DNA of 64,000 nucleotides from Rutidosis leptorrhynchoides. Taxonomy: Eukaryota; Streptophyta; Magnoliopsida; Asterales; Asteraceae. Shown here in pieces: positions 1 through 10,271 of the stretch. The stretch's first letter is position 1; every line of letters starts with the position of its first letter. The stretch covers positions 30,456,001 through 30,520,000 of the forward strand of contig NC_092341.1 in NCBI RefSeq assembly GCF_046630445.1, in the 5' to 3' direction. The translations under genes were made by a program, and so were the position numbers. Below the pieces are notes generated by a model. The model did no database searches and was not told where the DNA came from. It was given only the letters and a program-made list of their open reading frames with translations.

Positions 1-1740
1 GTAATGGAAGCATTCCAAGTTTTATCAAACCTTGTATGAGGAGTATTGTAATTATGTAAATTATTCTTAATAACAAACTCCCACCTGAACATCAACAAAA
101 GTGAACATAATAAAGTTAGTCTTGAGTTAGATGTTTCACACTTATAGATAAAAATTTCATACCTCTTCTAAAGCTATACAGTGGAAGGGAAGTAATCAAG
201 TTGACGGACTCCACATCTGAATTTATTTGGTATAAATCAATCACAAAACAAAAGCATATCAAATAGTAAATAGGATAAATCATGGTTCGTTTCAATCAGG
301 ACTAACATAAAACCAATATCAAAAACAGCTAATTTATTCGCTAAAAATGTAACCAAAATTAGGGTTTTAAATATAAAAATGAGAAACAAAATATCTCGGG
401 TACCTTAAAACGTGGCTTGCTACAGCAAACATCATCCTAGACCTTCAAAAGATATATATTACACATGGTAATATATTCGTCAATCAATTTGCTAGCTGAG
501 ATTCATATTCTGTAAATGAAACAACGTCGTTGTTAATTGGGATGCCAAATAGCGATCTTCAAATCGATGTTTTGGACGAAAGAGTAAAGTAGATTTTTAA
601 ATGAATAGATTGATCCATCATCAAAATCCTTGAGGCTAAGGAATAGATGAAATTATCAAACACAGTAGACTGAAGCAATATCAGTTTATGAAGTTCAATG
701 TACCCTCAGAGGTTAAGATCCCAGCATCATTAGTGGACACAATCTCAACCATCTGTGCAGTAGCAGGAGCTGCTCTTATTACACATTCAATGGCCACGGC
801 TACATAATACAATATATCCCAATAAACATGAGAAACGAAGAACAAAAATATCAAAATATTCAAAAGTCTTTGGGAATAAGAGAACCCAAGCAACTCTACA
901 AAGACAAAAAAAAGTCATCAACACAATAATTCGAATTGAAGTTGCACACATTGTCTTAAAAAATCGAAGTTTAAGGCGTAAACGAAAATGTAAATAGTTA
1001 TCAATAACTAACTGCTTCAAAGGCACGATACCCACATCATAATCATTAACTATACTGCAGAAATCATTAGTTCGATAAAGTTCCAGTTTACGTTCTTGAA
1101 CCCATTCGAGAAAAAGAAAAATTAATCAAATTAAATCAGTATCATTATCTGAAGCAATCGTATGAGCCATAAATTCACTTTCAGATTAAATAAAAAGACA
1201 GCAAAATCGACATACATGATGTTCATGATGTTGAATACAAATAACACTGAAGAACCCTAATAGGATTGAAGAAAGCGACGATTATATATTACTCATTACC
1301 CGTAAAAAAATCCCCCGATCTAATAATTTATCAAAATTGATCGAAAAATTAGTTGGTAATAACAAAACACTAAAATCGATTACATATAATTTCATCATAG
1401 AGCACTGATCATAAATTGAAATCATAAATCCATTTACCAAGTATTAACGAAATTAACGAACAATAAACTACATACCTGATCGAGATTGATTACGGAATGA
1501 AGAAGAATTGACAATAGAAAGAAGACGGTTACTTCAACGCGATTTAAAGTATGATCTTGAATTTGATTTTAGAGGTGTGTTTTGAATATGGGTACTTGAA
1601 TGAACCGATCTTCATCCTAAACCGATCTCCATCGCCGATGACCGATGTTGTTTACTCCATCACGTTTTGTTTCAGGATCCGATATGAATCTGGAAAGCGT
1701 ATTGATTTGAGATGTTTAAAGAACCCTATTTTCTAGAGAT
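1..1740 (-). other. Unassigned region; possible 5' end of a spliced minus-strand gene
   Basis: I cannot name a gene here. On the minus strand there are three good splice-donor contexts: CAG before gtatgt at 1475, AAG before gtaccc at 403, and GAG before gtatga at 162. Acceptor-like sites precede short exon-sized stretches near 218 and 75. The piece near 1476-1540 is pyrimidine-rich on the minus strand, like a plant leader exon. The frame running off the left edge is hydrophobic, but AT-rich noncoding DNA can give this by chance. The open stretch at 787-1035 is also hydrophobic and unrecognised. A transcript or the flanking sequence would decide. Confidence 0.25.
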
Positions 1741-1950
1741 TATATCCAGTGTTTTTTAGCGTGTAAATGTAAATGTAAATGTAAATGTAAATAGAGTGTG
1801 TTGAAAAGAACCCCTAATTTGCTTAAACATACCCGTGTTAATTTGTTTAATGAAGGGTATTAACGAGAATTTGTCTCCTTAAACTATACATATCACGTGA
1901 TTAGGCTTTGATTTTGAAATGAATGGATGAGATGATGAGATTAAAATTCT

Positions 1951-2010
1951 AAGATGATGTTTTTATTTGACTTATCACTCATTTAGCACTTTATTTTAAG
2001 TGTAAGAGAG

Positions 2011-2076
<66 letters not shown>

Positions 2077-2103
2077 TAATATTATTATTATTACTTTTAT
2101 TAA

Positions 2104-2158
<55 letters not shown>

Positions 2159-2217
2159 AGATGATGTTTTTATTTGACTTATCACTCATTTAGCACTTTA
2201 TTTTAAGTGTAAGAGAG

Positions 2218-2285
<68 letters not shown>

Positions 2286-2294
2286 TTTTATTAA

Positions 2295-2348
<54 letters not shown>

Positions 2349-2400
2349 CATTTTTATATTATTATAAGTATTATTGTTATTAATATCATTATTAGTAAAA
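1951..2400. repeat. (ATT)n microsatellite in a tandemly duplicated 207-base block
   Basis: A 60-base unique segment beginning AAGATGATGTTTTTATTTGA occurs at 1951 and again at 2158. Each copy is followed by long ATT/TTA triplet runs with small breaks such as ACTTTTATTAAT. The period is therefore 207 bases, and the two halves look like one duplication of unique DNA plus microsatellite. No gene is present. The isoleucine-rich frame on the minus strand here is only the translated triplet repeat. Confidence 0.9.
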
Positions 2401-2429
2401 GTGTTATTATTATAGATATTATAGTTATT

Positions 2430-3310
2430 ACTAGAAAAATGAGCCCGCGCGATGACGCGGGGCCTTTGGGTTGCGTATTCATAATTAACGGAGCGTGTTA
2501 TAGGTGTGTATATGTATTGAATATAGTCTGAGGTATTGAGCATTTTTTTTAAGTGTCCGTTTCGCGTATAGTTAGTCTCGTTGTGTTCGTAGGATTTTTT
2601 TTGAGTTGAACGGTGGGCTCGTTAAAATTTAACTCGCACCGAGCGAGAAGATAGGGCCCGCTAAAAATGTGGGTGGAGTTAGTTTTTTTTTATTCTAATA
2701 AAATTGTATATTTACATTTTTTACCCCCGAAAAAATGTAAATTTGAGAGATCGTTGTGTAAATTGAGGTAAAGATGAGGGGCGTGAATGCAGTGTGAACG
2801 CAAACACAAAACTACAACTCAAATACATTGAAACTACCAAAAGTGAATTTCCCCAAAATTAACCCCCTAACTTTCATTAAAATACATATCGAACCCCCAC
2901 TTTATAAGTATATTTTTTCCCAAATTTCACAAGCTTAACCCCTACCTTTTATTAAAATACAAATCGAACCCCCACTTTACTAATTTTTTTTTTTACTAAT
3001 ATTCAATTTTCACAAACAACCCCCTAACTTTTATTAAAATACAAATCGAACCCCCACTTTATACGTAAATTTTTTTCAAATTTCAAAAACTTAACCCACT
3101 AACTTTTATTAAAATACAAATCGAACCCCCACTTTACTAACTTTTTTTTTTAAATTAAACCCGAACGTTAAAAGAAACAACTTTCACAAAAGGAACAACC
3201 CTTCAATGTTATGTCGAAAAAAATTCTTTTTTACAAAATAGATCAAGACTTTTTTTTTAACTCGCATTCAAAACGGAGCCCCCGGCGCGAAGCGAGGGCT
3301 CCACAACTAG
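2430..3310. mobile_element. Helitron-like non-autonomous element
   Basis: The left side begins ACTAGAAAAATGAG followed by a GC hairpin (CCCGCG...CGCGGG). The right side has the hairpin GGAGCCC (3275-3281) with GGGCTCC (3296-3302), then four bases, then CTAG followed by T. A hairpin a few bases before a terminal CTRR is the known 3' end of Helitrons. A clear 5' TC terminus was not found, so the left boundary is approximate. No coding capacity is seen. Related sequence recurs at about 3541-3830 and 27300-27720, which fits a dispersed family. A MITE-like or composite repeat is the alternative. Confidence 0.4.
2861..3140. repeat. Minisatellite of four 74-82-base units
   Basis: Four imperfect copies start at 2861, 2936, 3018 and 3092. 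Each contains AACCCCCTAACTTTTATTAA followed by AAATCGAACCCCCACTTTA, separated by T-rich spacers of varying length. The array lies inside the Helitron-like element. It is missing from the related copy at 3541-3830, which runs straight from the left part of the unit to a different sequence. Confidence 0.85.
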
Positions 3311-3540
3311 TTATATCTAGACTAGATAGTTGTGGAGCAACTCAAAACAAGATAACCATAAACAGTGAGTATTTGAGTACGATGTAAATGTACCATATTC
3401 ATCTTAAAATATATATTCAGTGTCCATTGGTTAATAAAGATCATACACATACTACTCCATATTTATGTATTAATTTTGTTATTTTAACTACGAATATTAA
3501 ACTCAATGTAAATATCAAAATATTAAACTCAATTTTGTTA

Positions 3541-3868
3541 TTTCGCGTATAGTTAGTCTCGTTGTGTTCGTAGGATTTTTTTGAGTTGAACGGTGGGCTC
3601 GTTAAAATTTAACTCGCACCGAGCGAGAAGATAGGGCCCGCTAAAAATGTGGGTGGAGTTAGTTTTTTTTTTATTCTAATAAAATTGTATATTTACACTT
3701 TTTACCCCCGAAAAAATGTAAATTTGAGGGGTCGTTGTGTAAATTGAGATAAAGATGAGGGGCGTGAATGCAGTGTGAACGCAAACACAAAACTACAACT
3801 CAAATACATTGAAACTACCAAAAGTGTGGTGGCTGTTATACATTGAAACTACCAAAAGTGTGGTGGCT
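3541..3868. repeat. Partial second copy of the 2560-2848 repeat
   Basis: From TTTCGCGTATAGTTAGTCTC onward this stretch matches 2560-2848 almost base for base, including the ACTCGCACCGAGCGAG block and the T-run. It ends with a short local duplication of ACCAAAAGTGTGGTGGCTGT. It lacks the minisatellite and the terminal hairpin of the first copy, so it is a fragment or a rearranged copy. Confidence 0.8.
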
Positions 3869-4860
3869 GTTAGTATGTATGGTTAATTAATGGTTAATAA
3901 TGGTTAATAATTAATTAATAATAATTAATTAATTAATAATAATTATTACTAATATTAATATTATCATTCTTATTATATAAAGTATTAAAATTAAAAGTTG
4001 TATTAAACTTATCATTTACCATAAGATTATCTTTATTATGAAAACTATCATTATTATTATCCTTAATAGAATTATTAATATTATTATCATTATTATTAGT
4101 ATTAGTATTAGTATTATCATTATTATTATTTTTATCACTAATAACATTATTTTAGTATTATTATTAATAATATATTAACAAACAAATGATATACATATAT
4201 ATAAAAAATAAATGTAATACATATAACATAAAAAAATTAATATTTTTATTTATTTAAAATATATAAAATGAGTACATGAAACATATAAGTTATTAATATG
4301 AAAATAATATAACTAATAGATTTATATATATACATGAAACATATATATTAATCAAATTACAGCTCTTTTTTATTTTTTTGAAAGGCAATAAATTACAGCT
4401 CATTTAGTTGTGCTTTGGACTGAATTAAGCTGCGCAATACTATTAATTACTGGAAAATGTCACCGAACTAATTTTGGTTTTTGAATTAAACCAAAATACA
4501 TTGTCAGAAACTTAAAGCAGAGAAGAAGGAAGAATAAATTAAAGAGCGTACCTGATTGATTTTTGTTTCTAGTTGTGGATTAGTTCAACGCAATCAATTC
4601 TTCCTCGTTCTGTTCTCAGCTACAATTAATTAATTACAAGCCCTAAATTTTTGGAGATGATGACGAAGGAATAGTTAAGTGACCTAATTTTGGGTTTTAG
4701 TTGACTTAAAAAGAATTTGTGGACTGAAATAAACTTATTATCGTAAATTAAAAGTGCATATAAAACATGACATCTGGTTTCACCTCTAAAATAATATCAC
4801 CAGATCATATGATATTAATATTTTGCTATTATTTTTGGACAACTGTTAGGATCACTAAGG
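3869..4860. other. AT-rich intergenic DNA with a possible leader exon
   Basis: Most of this stretch is TTAATTAA-like and ATT-rich low-complexity sequence with no coding frame. On the minus strand a pyrimidine-rich block near 4552-4670 ends in AATCAATCAG before gtacgc. This resembles the leader-exon-like donor at 1475 (shared TGATYGA and TTCAACGC words), so the two might be related 5' ends. No protein is recognisable. Confidence 0.3.
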
Positions 4861-5045
4861 GGACTTAACCACCACGCGAATACCCGCCCCCCAACTGCTT
4901 GCCCACAAGGAAACCCACATCAATCACATACGGGGCATGGACGTGGCAGAGATGAAATTGTGGGTTAATATGTAACCAATAGGGGTCGAACTCCTGACCT
5001 ACCTTAAAGGAGGCAGACCACCAACCGCTGGACAACATCACAACT
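4861..5045 (-). mobile_element. tRNA-derived SINE
   Basis: Read on the minus strand, the head is tRNA-like. An A-box-like stretch TTGTCCAGCGGTTGG lies at 5021-5035 and a B box GGAGTTCGACCCC at 4982-4994, spaced as in a pol III promoter. The 3' part is unrelated to tRNA. This is the layout of plant SINEs (Au-like). I found no convincing target duplication, so both ends are approximate. It cannot be a working tRNA gene because no acceptor stem is formed. Confidence 0.6.
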
Positions 5046-5120
5046 TCAAAAATACCCTTCTAATTTCTGTTAAGGAATCTTGTTGACTCAAATTAATACT
5101 AAAATGAAATCATTATGCAT

Positions 5121-5373
5121 TGTTGACCATCTTTATTATCGTATTTAGTGGCGTTAGGTTTTACTGTATTTTACTTGTGTCTTATTGTATTAAGCTAAGT
5201 TTTACTTATAACCATCTCATGTAACATTTAGGAGGTTGCTCAATATTATGAGTTATCATAATATTGCAAGTATCATTTCACACACTCTTATTCTCTCTAT
5301 ATTCTCTCTAGTATTCCTAAACCCATAAACACTACAAGAACCGATCGGATCATCCTTCCAAAGGGGACTAACA
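5121..5373. mobile_element. Solo LTR, 253 bases, TSD TGCAT
   Basis: The block begins TGTTGACCATC and ends GGGGACTAACA, so it has TG...CA termini. It is flanked on both sides by TGCAT (5116-5120 and 5374-5378), a five-base target duplication. Inside it are the TATAACC and CT-rich stretches typical of short Copia LTRs. No internal region remains, so this is a solo LTR left by recombination. The family cannot be named from the LTR alone. Confidence 0.8.
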
Positions 5374-5389
5374 TGCATCATAGGGAAGA

Positions 5390-5551
5390 CTACGTACTCA
5401 AATATTCATATGAGATTATCATTGATGTTCCAAATGCTGACATGCTAAAAAACCTCGGACCTATTCCTCTATAAAAACCTTTCCAGCCATCATCAGCTAT
5501 CAATTTTTTGATAACTTCGCGTGTAGGTGGTCTTTTTTCTTGTTCCATTAC
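5390..5551 (-). pseudogene. Terminal exon of a mitochondrial carrier (SLC25-type) gene
   Basis: On the minus strand, an acceptor (tgtgtgcaag) is followed by an open stretch of 54 codons ending in TAG. It contains the words DGWKGFYRG, GPRFFSMSAFGTSM and YEYL. This is the end of the third repeat of plant mitochondrial substrate carriers of the SLC25A44-like group, inner-membrane transporters built of three repeats. After YEYL the family usually continues with a short basic tail; here two codons and a stop follow. I see no upstream carrier exons between 5552 and 6471 or in the rest of the window. It is therefore probably a 3' gene fragment beside a solo LTR, unless long introns hide the rest. 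Confidence 0.75.
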
Positions 5552-6471
5552 CTTGCACACAACATATATTAATGAACATAAAGTTTATGCACGGCTGAAA
5601 ATCAAATAGGAACTGGTAACCAATAATGGTAGGTTATAACTCTATGGTAATCAAGGCCTCAGAATCCATTCGCCTTCATTGGATTTAGTCAAAGATTATG
5701 GGCTACATCATGCATGGCTTTTAGGATAGAGGTAGTAAGATGGGCAGTCATGCAGGTTGGGTATGGGTCAAGCTGGTTATGATTAAAACAAGTCGTCTAT
5801 TTAAGCGGGTTAGGTCGGGTTGGCTTGCAAAACACATTTTATCTTATCACATATCATACACACACACAAAAAAAAATATACATTGATTTTTATCAGTAAA
5901 TACGTTTTATTAAAATAAAAATCTAAAATAAAAAATTGCTTTATAAAGTTGTATTCATGTAATATAGATTATGAGGCAACTTTCAATCAATTTGACCCAT
6001 TGACATGTTCCCCTTTTATCTATAGCTTTTCGTTGACCCGTTTGAGGTAAAAAAAAATAAAAAATTGAACCCAAATTGTACCTGTAGTCAGGTACGTCCT
6101 GTATATGAAAGAACAAAGACTGATTTTTGTTCAGCAGAACTAATTAGGCTTGTCCTGTATCAAACTGGGATGTGTATCCTTAGGGTGGAGTCCGATACTA
6201 AATAAAATACCAAAGACAAATCCAGACTCATGCATATAGTATTGACCGAGTCAGACTTGTTAAAAAAAACATAAAAGTAAAAATAATATATAAATTCATA
6301 TCATGAACTACCCATGCCACATTGTCACATAATATTAATTAAACCCCTAGTAGCTCTATTCGCCTTACAACTATTGAAAAAGTTACAAAGAAACAAATTA
6401 ATTAATTGCCAATGAACTCTCACACTATTAATTTCAAACAATTGAACCAGAGATGAGTAGCTAGCTAGACT
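5552..6471. other. Intergenic DNA, no gene seen
   Basis: No coding frame is supported. A piece near 6080-6170 (GGTACGTCCTGTATATGAAA and following) resembles sequences near 26695 and 26955, so it belongs to a dispersed repeat. A run of GGGTTAGGTCGGGTTGGCTT-like words near 5805 is also repetitive. The last part should hold the 3' untranslated region of the F-box gene. Confidence 0.5.
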
Positions 6472-8371
6472 CTACCAGTTTAGTTTCAACTCAACTGAAT
6501 AGAATAAGTCATCGGATATGTCGAGAATAGTACTTGTGTAATAATCTGCTGTTAGAATCTCCCATTTTTCATTACCAGCTGGATTCTTGAACTCGATGTC
6601 TTTTAGATCATATATTCTATTTTCCATCAATCCACTTATCATGGGCTTGAACAAGTCGCAAAAGTATTTCTCAGAACTTCGTATCTCGCCACTGTATATG
6701 GGCTTGTCACTAAATAACGTCACGTATTTGGGATGACAAAGCGTAATAAGCAGAGGCGAAAATGATGAAGGGCAGGGGGGGCGGGCGCCCCCGGTGGATT
6801 TTGTTTTTCAGTGTAAAAATTTTGGGTTTTTCGACTTTGCCCCCGGTGGATTTTTTTTTTTGCCCCCAAACCTACATATTTTGCCCCAAAACCTTCAAAT
6901 TTTGCCCCAAATTCTCCAACTTTTGCCCCAAAATCTTCAAATTTTGCCCCAAAATCTCCAACTTTTGCCCCAAAATCTTCAAATTGTATCCAAAAAAATT
7001 GCTACGGTTTAAAAATTTTTTTTTGCCCCCGGTAAAAAAAAACCTAGTTTCGCCTCTGGTACTAATAAGTGCATCAAAAAATGACAATTGCCCCTGCAAA
7101 TTTTCATCAGGTAAACATGCAAAATATGATAATTGTTGTACATTAGCGCATGGAACTGTGAACCTTATTTCACGATCCTCATTATCAATCTTTGCCGGCT
7201 CATAACTAATACATCTTATTTCGATATCAAATTTGCTTGGTAAATTAAGTATTTCCCTCATTTTAAGGAAGAAAGAACGATCAATAGGGTCCCACAAGTG
7301 TAGTTTAAGCTTCATATAATCATGAGCTTCACTTGATCGAAACAGGAGACTAGGCATTGTGTTGCCACTGTAACTCAAATGATGTAACTTTGGAGCATTA
7401 ACTTGTATAACAATCTTCTTTCTTACACGAATTGTGAGGGTCAGTCTTTTCAACGAAGAACTTGTAAAATTTAACCTTTCCAGAGTCCAATTCCGAATAA
7501 GAAGGCACAAAATCTCGAGAGAAGGTAATTTCGATACAATCATGTCAAGAAACGCGAAGTCTATGATCACACCATGTAATGATAATTCAGTCACACTTGT
7601 TAATGAAGCCAGGTTGAATGTCTTTATAGGTTCACGCACGACGTAGTAGAAAAACAATCGAAGATCGGGGACATCATCAATTTTCAAAACATCAAATGGT
7701 CTCGAAATCATTAACTTCAGTTCTTGAAGATAATGAAGATTTCTTACCTTAAATGTCTTCAAGCCAAAGTCAACTGAAAGGTGTATTTTTTCGAGTAAGA
7801 TACAAGTAGAGAATAAGGTATCAAGTACCTCTTCACTTATCTTCACAAATTCCAACTTGAGTACCCGTAGGTTCACACATTTGATCACAGGATTGCGACT
7901 CACCGTTTCAATCGGTGAAAAACGAGAATCTCTTAGAGACAGAGTATGTAGGTTTTTCCCAGAGAATATCTCATCAGGAAGTATTATTTTACTATCATAT
8001 GAATAACAGATACAGATGGAGAGCTCCTTGAGACAACTTTGGGCAGCTACTGTTGGAATCCATTTATTAGCAAGATGAGAAGCCAACTTGTTGTCGAGAT
8101 TCAGCTTAAAACTTTCGATTGGTATGTTGTGTTGGGCGTACTTAGAGATGGTGCGATCCATAAAGTTGATGTAATCTCTTTCTTTTTCTTCATTAGGAAA
8201 CTTTGAGGTTACATTAAACCTGAGATTAGGGATGGTAGACCAAGCGTGTGACCAATTCTTGGATAACACACAAGTATGAGCGGCTTCTTTTACCGGCAAC
8301 AACGATTGTATACGCTGAATCAACTCCACCGGGACATCTTCAGTTTGTGAACTTCTCTGTAGTTCCTCCAT
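6472..8371 (-). pseudogene. F-box/LRR-type protein gene interrupted by a MITE
   Basis: The protein starts MEELQRSSQ and carries an N-terminal F-box at about residues 13-55 (VPVELIQRIQSLLPVKEAA...W). Leucine-rich segments of the plant F-box/FBD/LRR type follow. Such proteins are substrate receptors of SCF ubiquitin ligases, binding SKP1 through the F-box. The native frame runs to about residue 436, then enters a 308-base inserted element and continues for about 62 foreign codons to a stop at 6872. These codons form a repeated LGQ(K/N)L pattern. The missing native C-terminus (about 90 residues) lies beyond the element at 6472-6742 in a compatible frame. An acceptor (ccttcag) at 8387 just before the ATG joins it to a leader exon near 9128. 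The product may still be made as a chimera. A paralogue lies at 48199-49143. Confidence 0.85.
6751..7058. mobile_element. hAT-type MITE inside the F-box exon
   Basis: The ends are inverted: CAGAGGCGAAA on the left and TTTCGCCTCTG on the right. The left flank is GTAATAAG and the right flank is GTA then CTAATAAG, an eight-base target duplication with one mismatch and three extra bases. This suits hAT transposons. The interior carries about six copies of a 19-20-base unit (TTTTGCCCCAAAATCTTCAA) and two CCCCCGGTGGATTTT-like words. It has no transposase. Joining the flanks without it restores the F-box reading frame. Confidence 0.8.
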
Positions 8372-8386
8372 ATAAAGTTATGAACG

Positions 8387-9127
8387 CTGAAGGAATACAA
8401 CATAATGAATATATTCATTAAAAATGTACTACAAAACAATGATTATAAATTAATAAATACAAGTAAAGGTAAAACGCGTTGATATCCGAATTAAGCAGCA
8501 AGACAGAGTCATATTAAGTGAACACTGACCATTGACTACAAATTCACTTCCAAAAATCGTAATATCCCAATGAGATCGAATGATATGGATTGTGACAGAC
8601 TGGTCCAAACAGATTCTCCGTTAAATTGGGAGAAGGTAGAATGCTTATCTATTCAAATTAAGATTCTACATTAAGATGTATATGTATATAATCAATCAAT
8701 ATTGATTCACAATACAAAATCATATACAAAAAACGAAATAAAAATCAAGCAATATATATAATAGTTAATCATAGTATCAACATTAATCATAATCATCCTA
8801 ATCGTAATCGTAATCCATATTTTAATCATATGAATAGTTTGTAGATATAATACAATTTAGAATCTGTTACAAATAAGATACCATTAAAACCGTGTCCAAA
8901 TGAATTGACTTCATCGTCAAGGCTATTTCATAATGATATTGACATAACCATATTGAACTTACAAGATATGCTAAAAGTGTTAAATATCAAATTGTAAGAA
9001 AAATCATGATGATATTGACATAATTAATTGACTTCATTACAACTATAGGAAAAGGGTTAGATACCAAATTTATAACAAGAAAAATTATAAGATAAACACT
9101 AATTTGAAGATGAGATTTTTTACGTAC
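8387..9127 (-). other. Intron in the 5' untranslated region of the F-box gene
   Basis: The minus strand shows a donor ATTACG before gtacgt at 9127 and an acceptor ttccttcag at 8387, 15 bases before the start codon. The interval is AT-rich with no coding frame. A 5' intron is common in plant genes, but the join is inferred only from the splice signals. Confidence 0.5.
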
Positions 9128-9265
9128 CGTAATGTAACGAACGAACCTCTTCGTTATTAATCCGAACTTATGATTCGACTGCCGTCGATTAATTTCGAAC
9201 AAAAGGCTTTTTAATTTTACGATAGTGTGAGTAGATTTTTTTTGCGATTTAGGGTTTTTTGAATA
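9128..9265 (-). other. Putative noncoding leader exon of the F-box gene
   Basis: On the minus strand this block begins near AACCCTAAATCGC, contains no ATG-led long frame in register, and ends at a consensus donor (gtacgt). Its position and splice signal fit the first exon of the gene starting at 8371. The left limit of transcription is not known; the inserted MITE ends only about 35 bases upstream. Confidence 0.45.
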
Positions 9266-9299
9266 ACGGAAGAGCACGATATTGTATTCAACTATTTAC

Positions 9300-9788
9300 C
9301 AGTGTTGTAAAAGTCGTCCGACTTGACCGATGCGTCGGCCGATGCGTCGTTTTTTTTGGTTTTCCGTCCCGTTTTTTCTGAAAACGACTCAAAAGACGGT
9401 CAGAGCTAAAAGTTCGGTCAAAGTCTGTCAAAGACGGTCAAAAACGGTCAAAGTCAGTCAAATTTTCGTTAAGATTTGATATATTTTAAAATTAGGGTTT
9501 GTTTTTATATTTTGGGCCGCTCTTTTCTCTGTGTCCTTACTGATTATGTACTCAGTAACATTAATTGAGTTTGAAGTTTTATTGTTTTTAAATTCAAGCT
9601 CTTATTTAAGAAATTTATGGTAGATAATCAACTATTTTACATATATATAAATATATATTTAAGAAATTATTAATAAAGTCAACGTTGGTCAACAACCGAT
9701 GCGTCCCCGACGCGTCCCCCGACTCGGCCGATGCGTCCTTTTTAGGTCTCGACCGATGCGTCCCCGACTCGCGACTTTTACAACCTTG
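9300..9788. mobile_element. hAT-type MITE, 489 bases, TSD CTATTTAC
   Basis: The element begins CAGTGTTGTAAAAGTCG and ends CGACTTTTACAACCTTG, an inverted pair with few mismatches. It is flanked on both sides by the eight-base duplication CTATTTAC (9292-9299 and 9789-9796). Eight-base duplications with CA...TG-type ends mark hAT elements. The interior has no coding frame. It has repeated GGTCAAA words (9395-9462) and several CCGATGCGTCC words near each end. Confidence 0.9.
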
Positions 9789-9796
9789 CTATTTAC

Positions 9797-10271
9797 CAAT
9801 CTTGGGCAAAGAAGTAATTTTTCAATGTTATGATGCTACTGCACATTTTAATGAGTACCAAAAAAAAAAAAAAAAAAAAACCTTTATGCATGCGACCCTC
9901 CGTCCCAAAAAATAATAATAATAATCACATTATGCTCAAAATACACGTTTGATACTTAGAGAGGTCCCAACGGTCGGTTTCTCCCGGCCGTCCACCAAAC
10001 CATCCAGTAGGGCGCCGCAGGTAGCGGGTCGTCATGCCTCACACCCTGCAATTCGTCTAGATTTTCGCCCTTTTTTATTTCTTTTTCAAACATGTTTGAG
10101 GACTGATAAAAAAGGACTGTTTTACAAAAAGCTCAACGACTATTTCTTTTTGTTCTAATTTATTTATCATACTCTATAGATACATATATATTTCATATTT
10201 TATATTCCATATCCTATCAACACTTTCAATTCAATTAACACAACTTTCTTATGAACATTTTTTCATAAAAA
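9797..10271. other. Intergenic DNA upstream of the trihelix-like pseudogene
   Basis: No gene is supported. A run of about 20 A (9860-9880) is followed by a short GC-richer segment at 9960-10040. The AT-rich 10150-10270 stretch directly before the ATG at 10272 could have been the promoter of the following gene. Confidence 0.5.

Noticed and set aside
2190-2543. Minus-strand open frame rich in isoleucine and asparagine
   Set aside because: It is the translation of the (ATT)n microsatellite, with no other content.
4976-5040. A tRNA gene
   Set aside because: Pol III boxes are present, but the stems do not fold into a tRNA and the 3' part is a SINE body.
6762-7205. Plus-strand open frames rich in FCPK repeats
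   Set aside because: They are translations of the short repeats inside the MITE and the opposite strand of the F-box gene.
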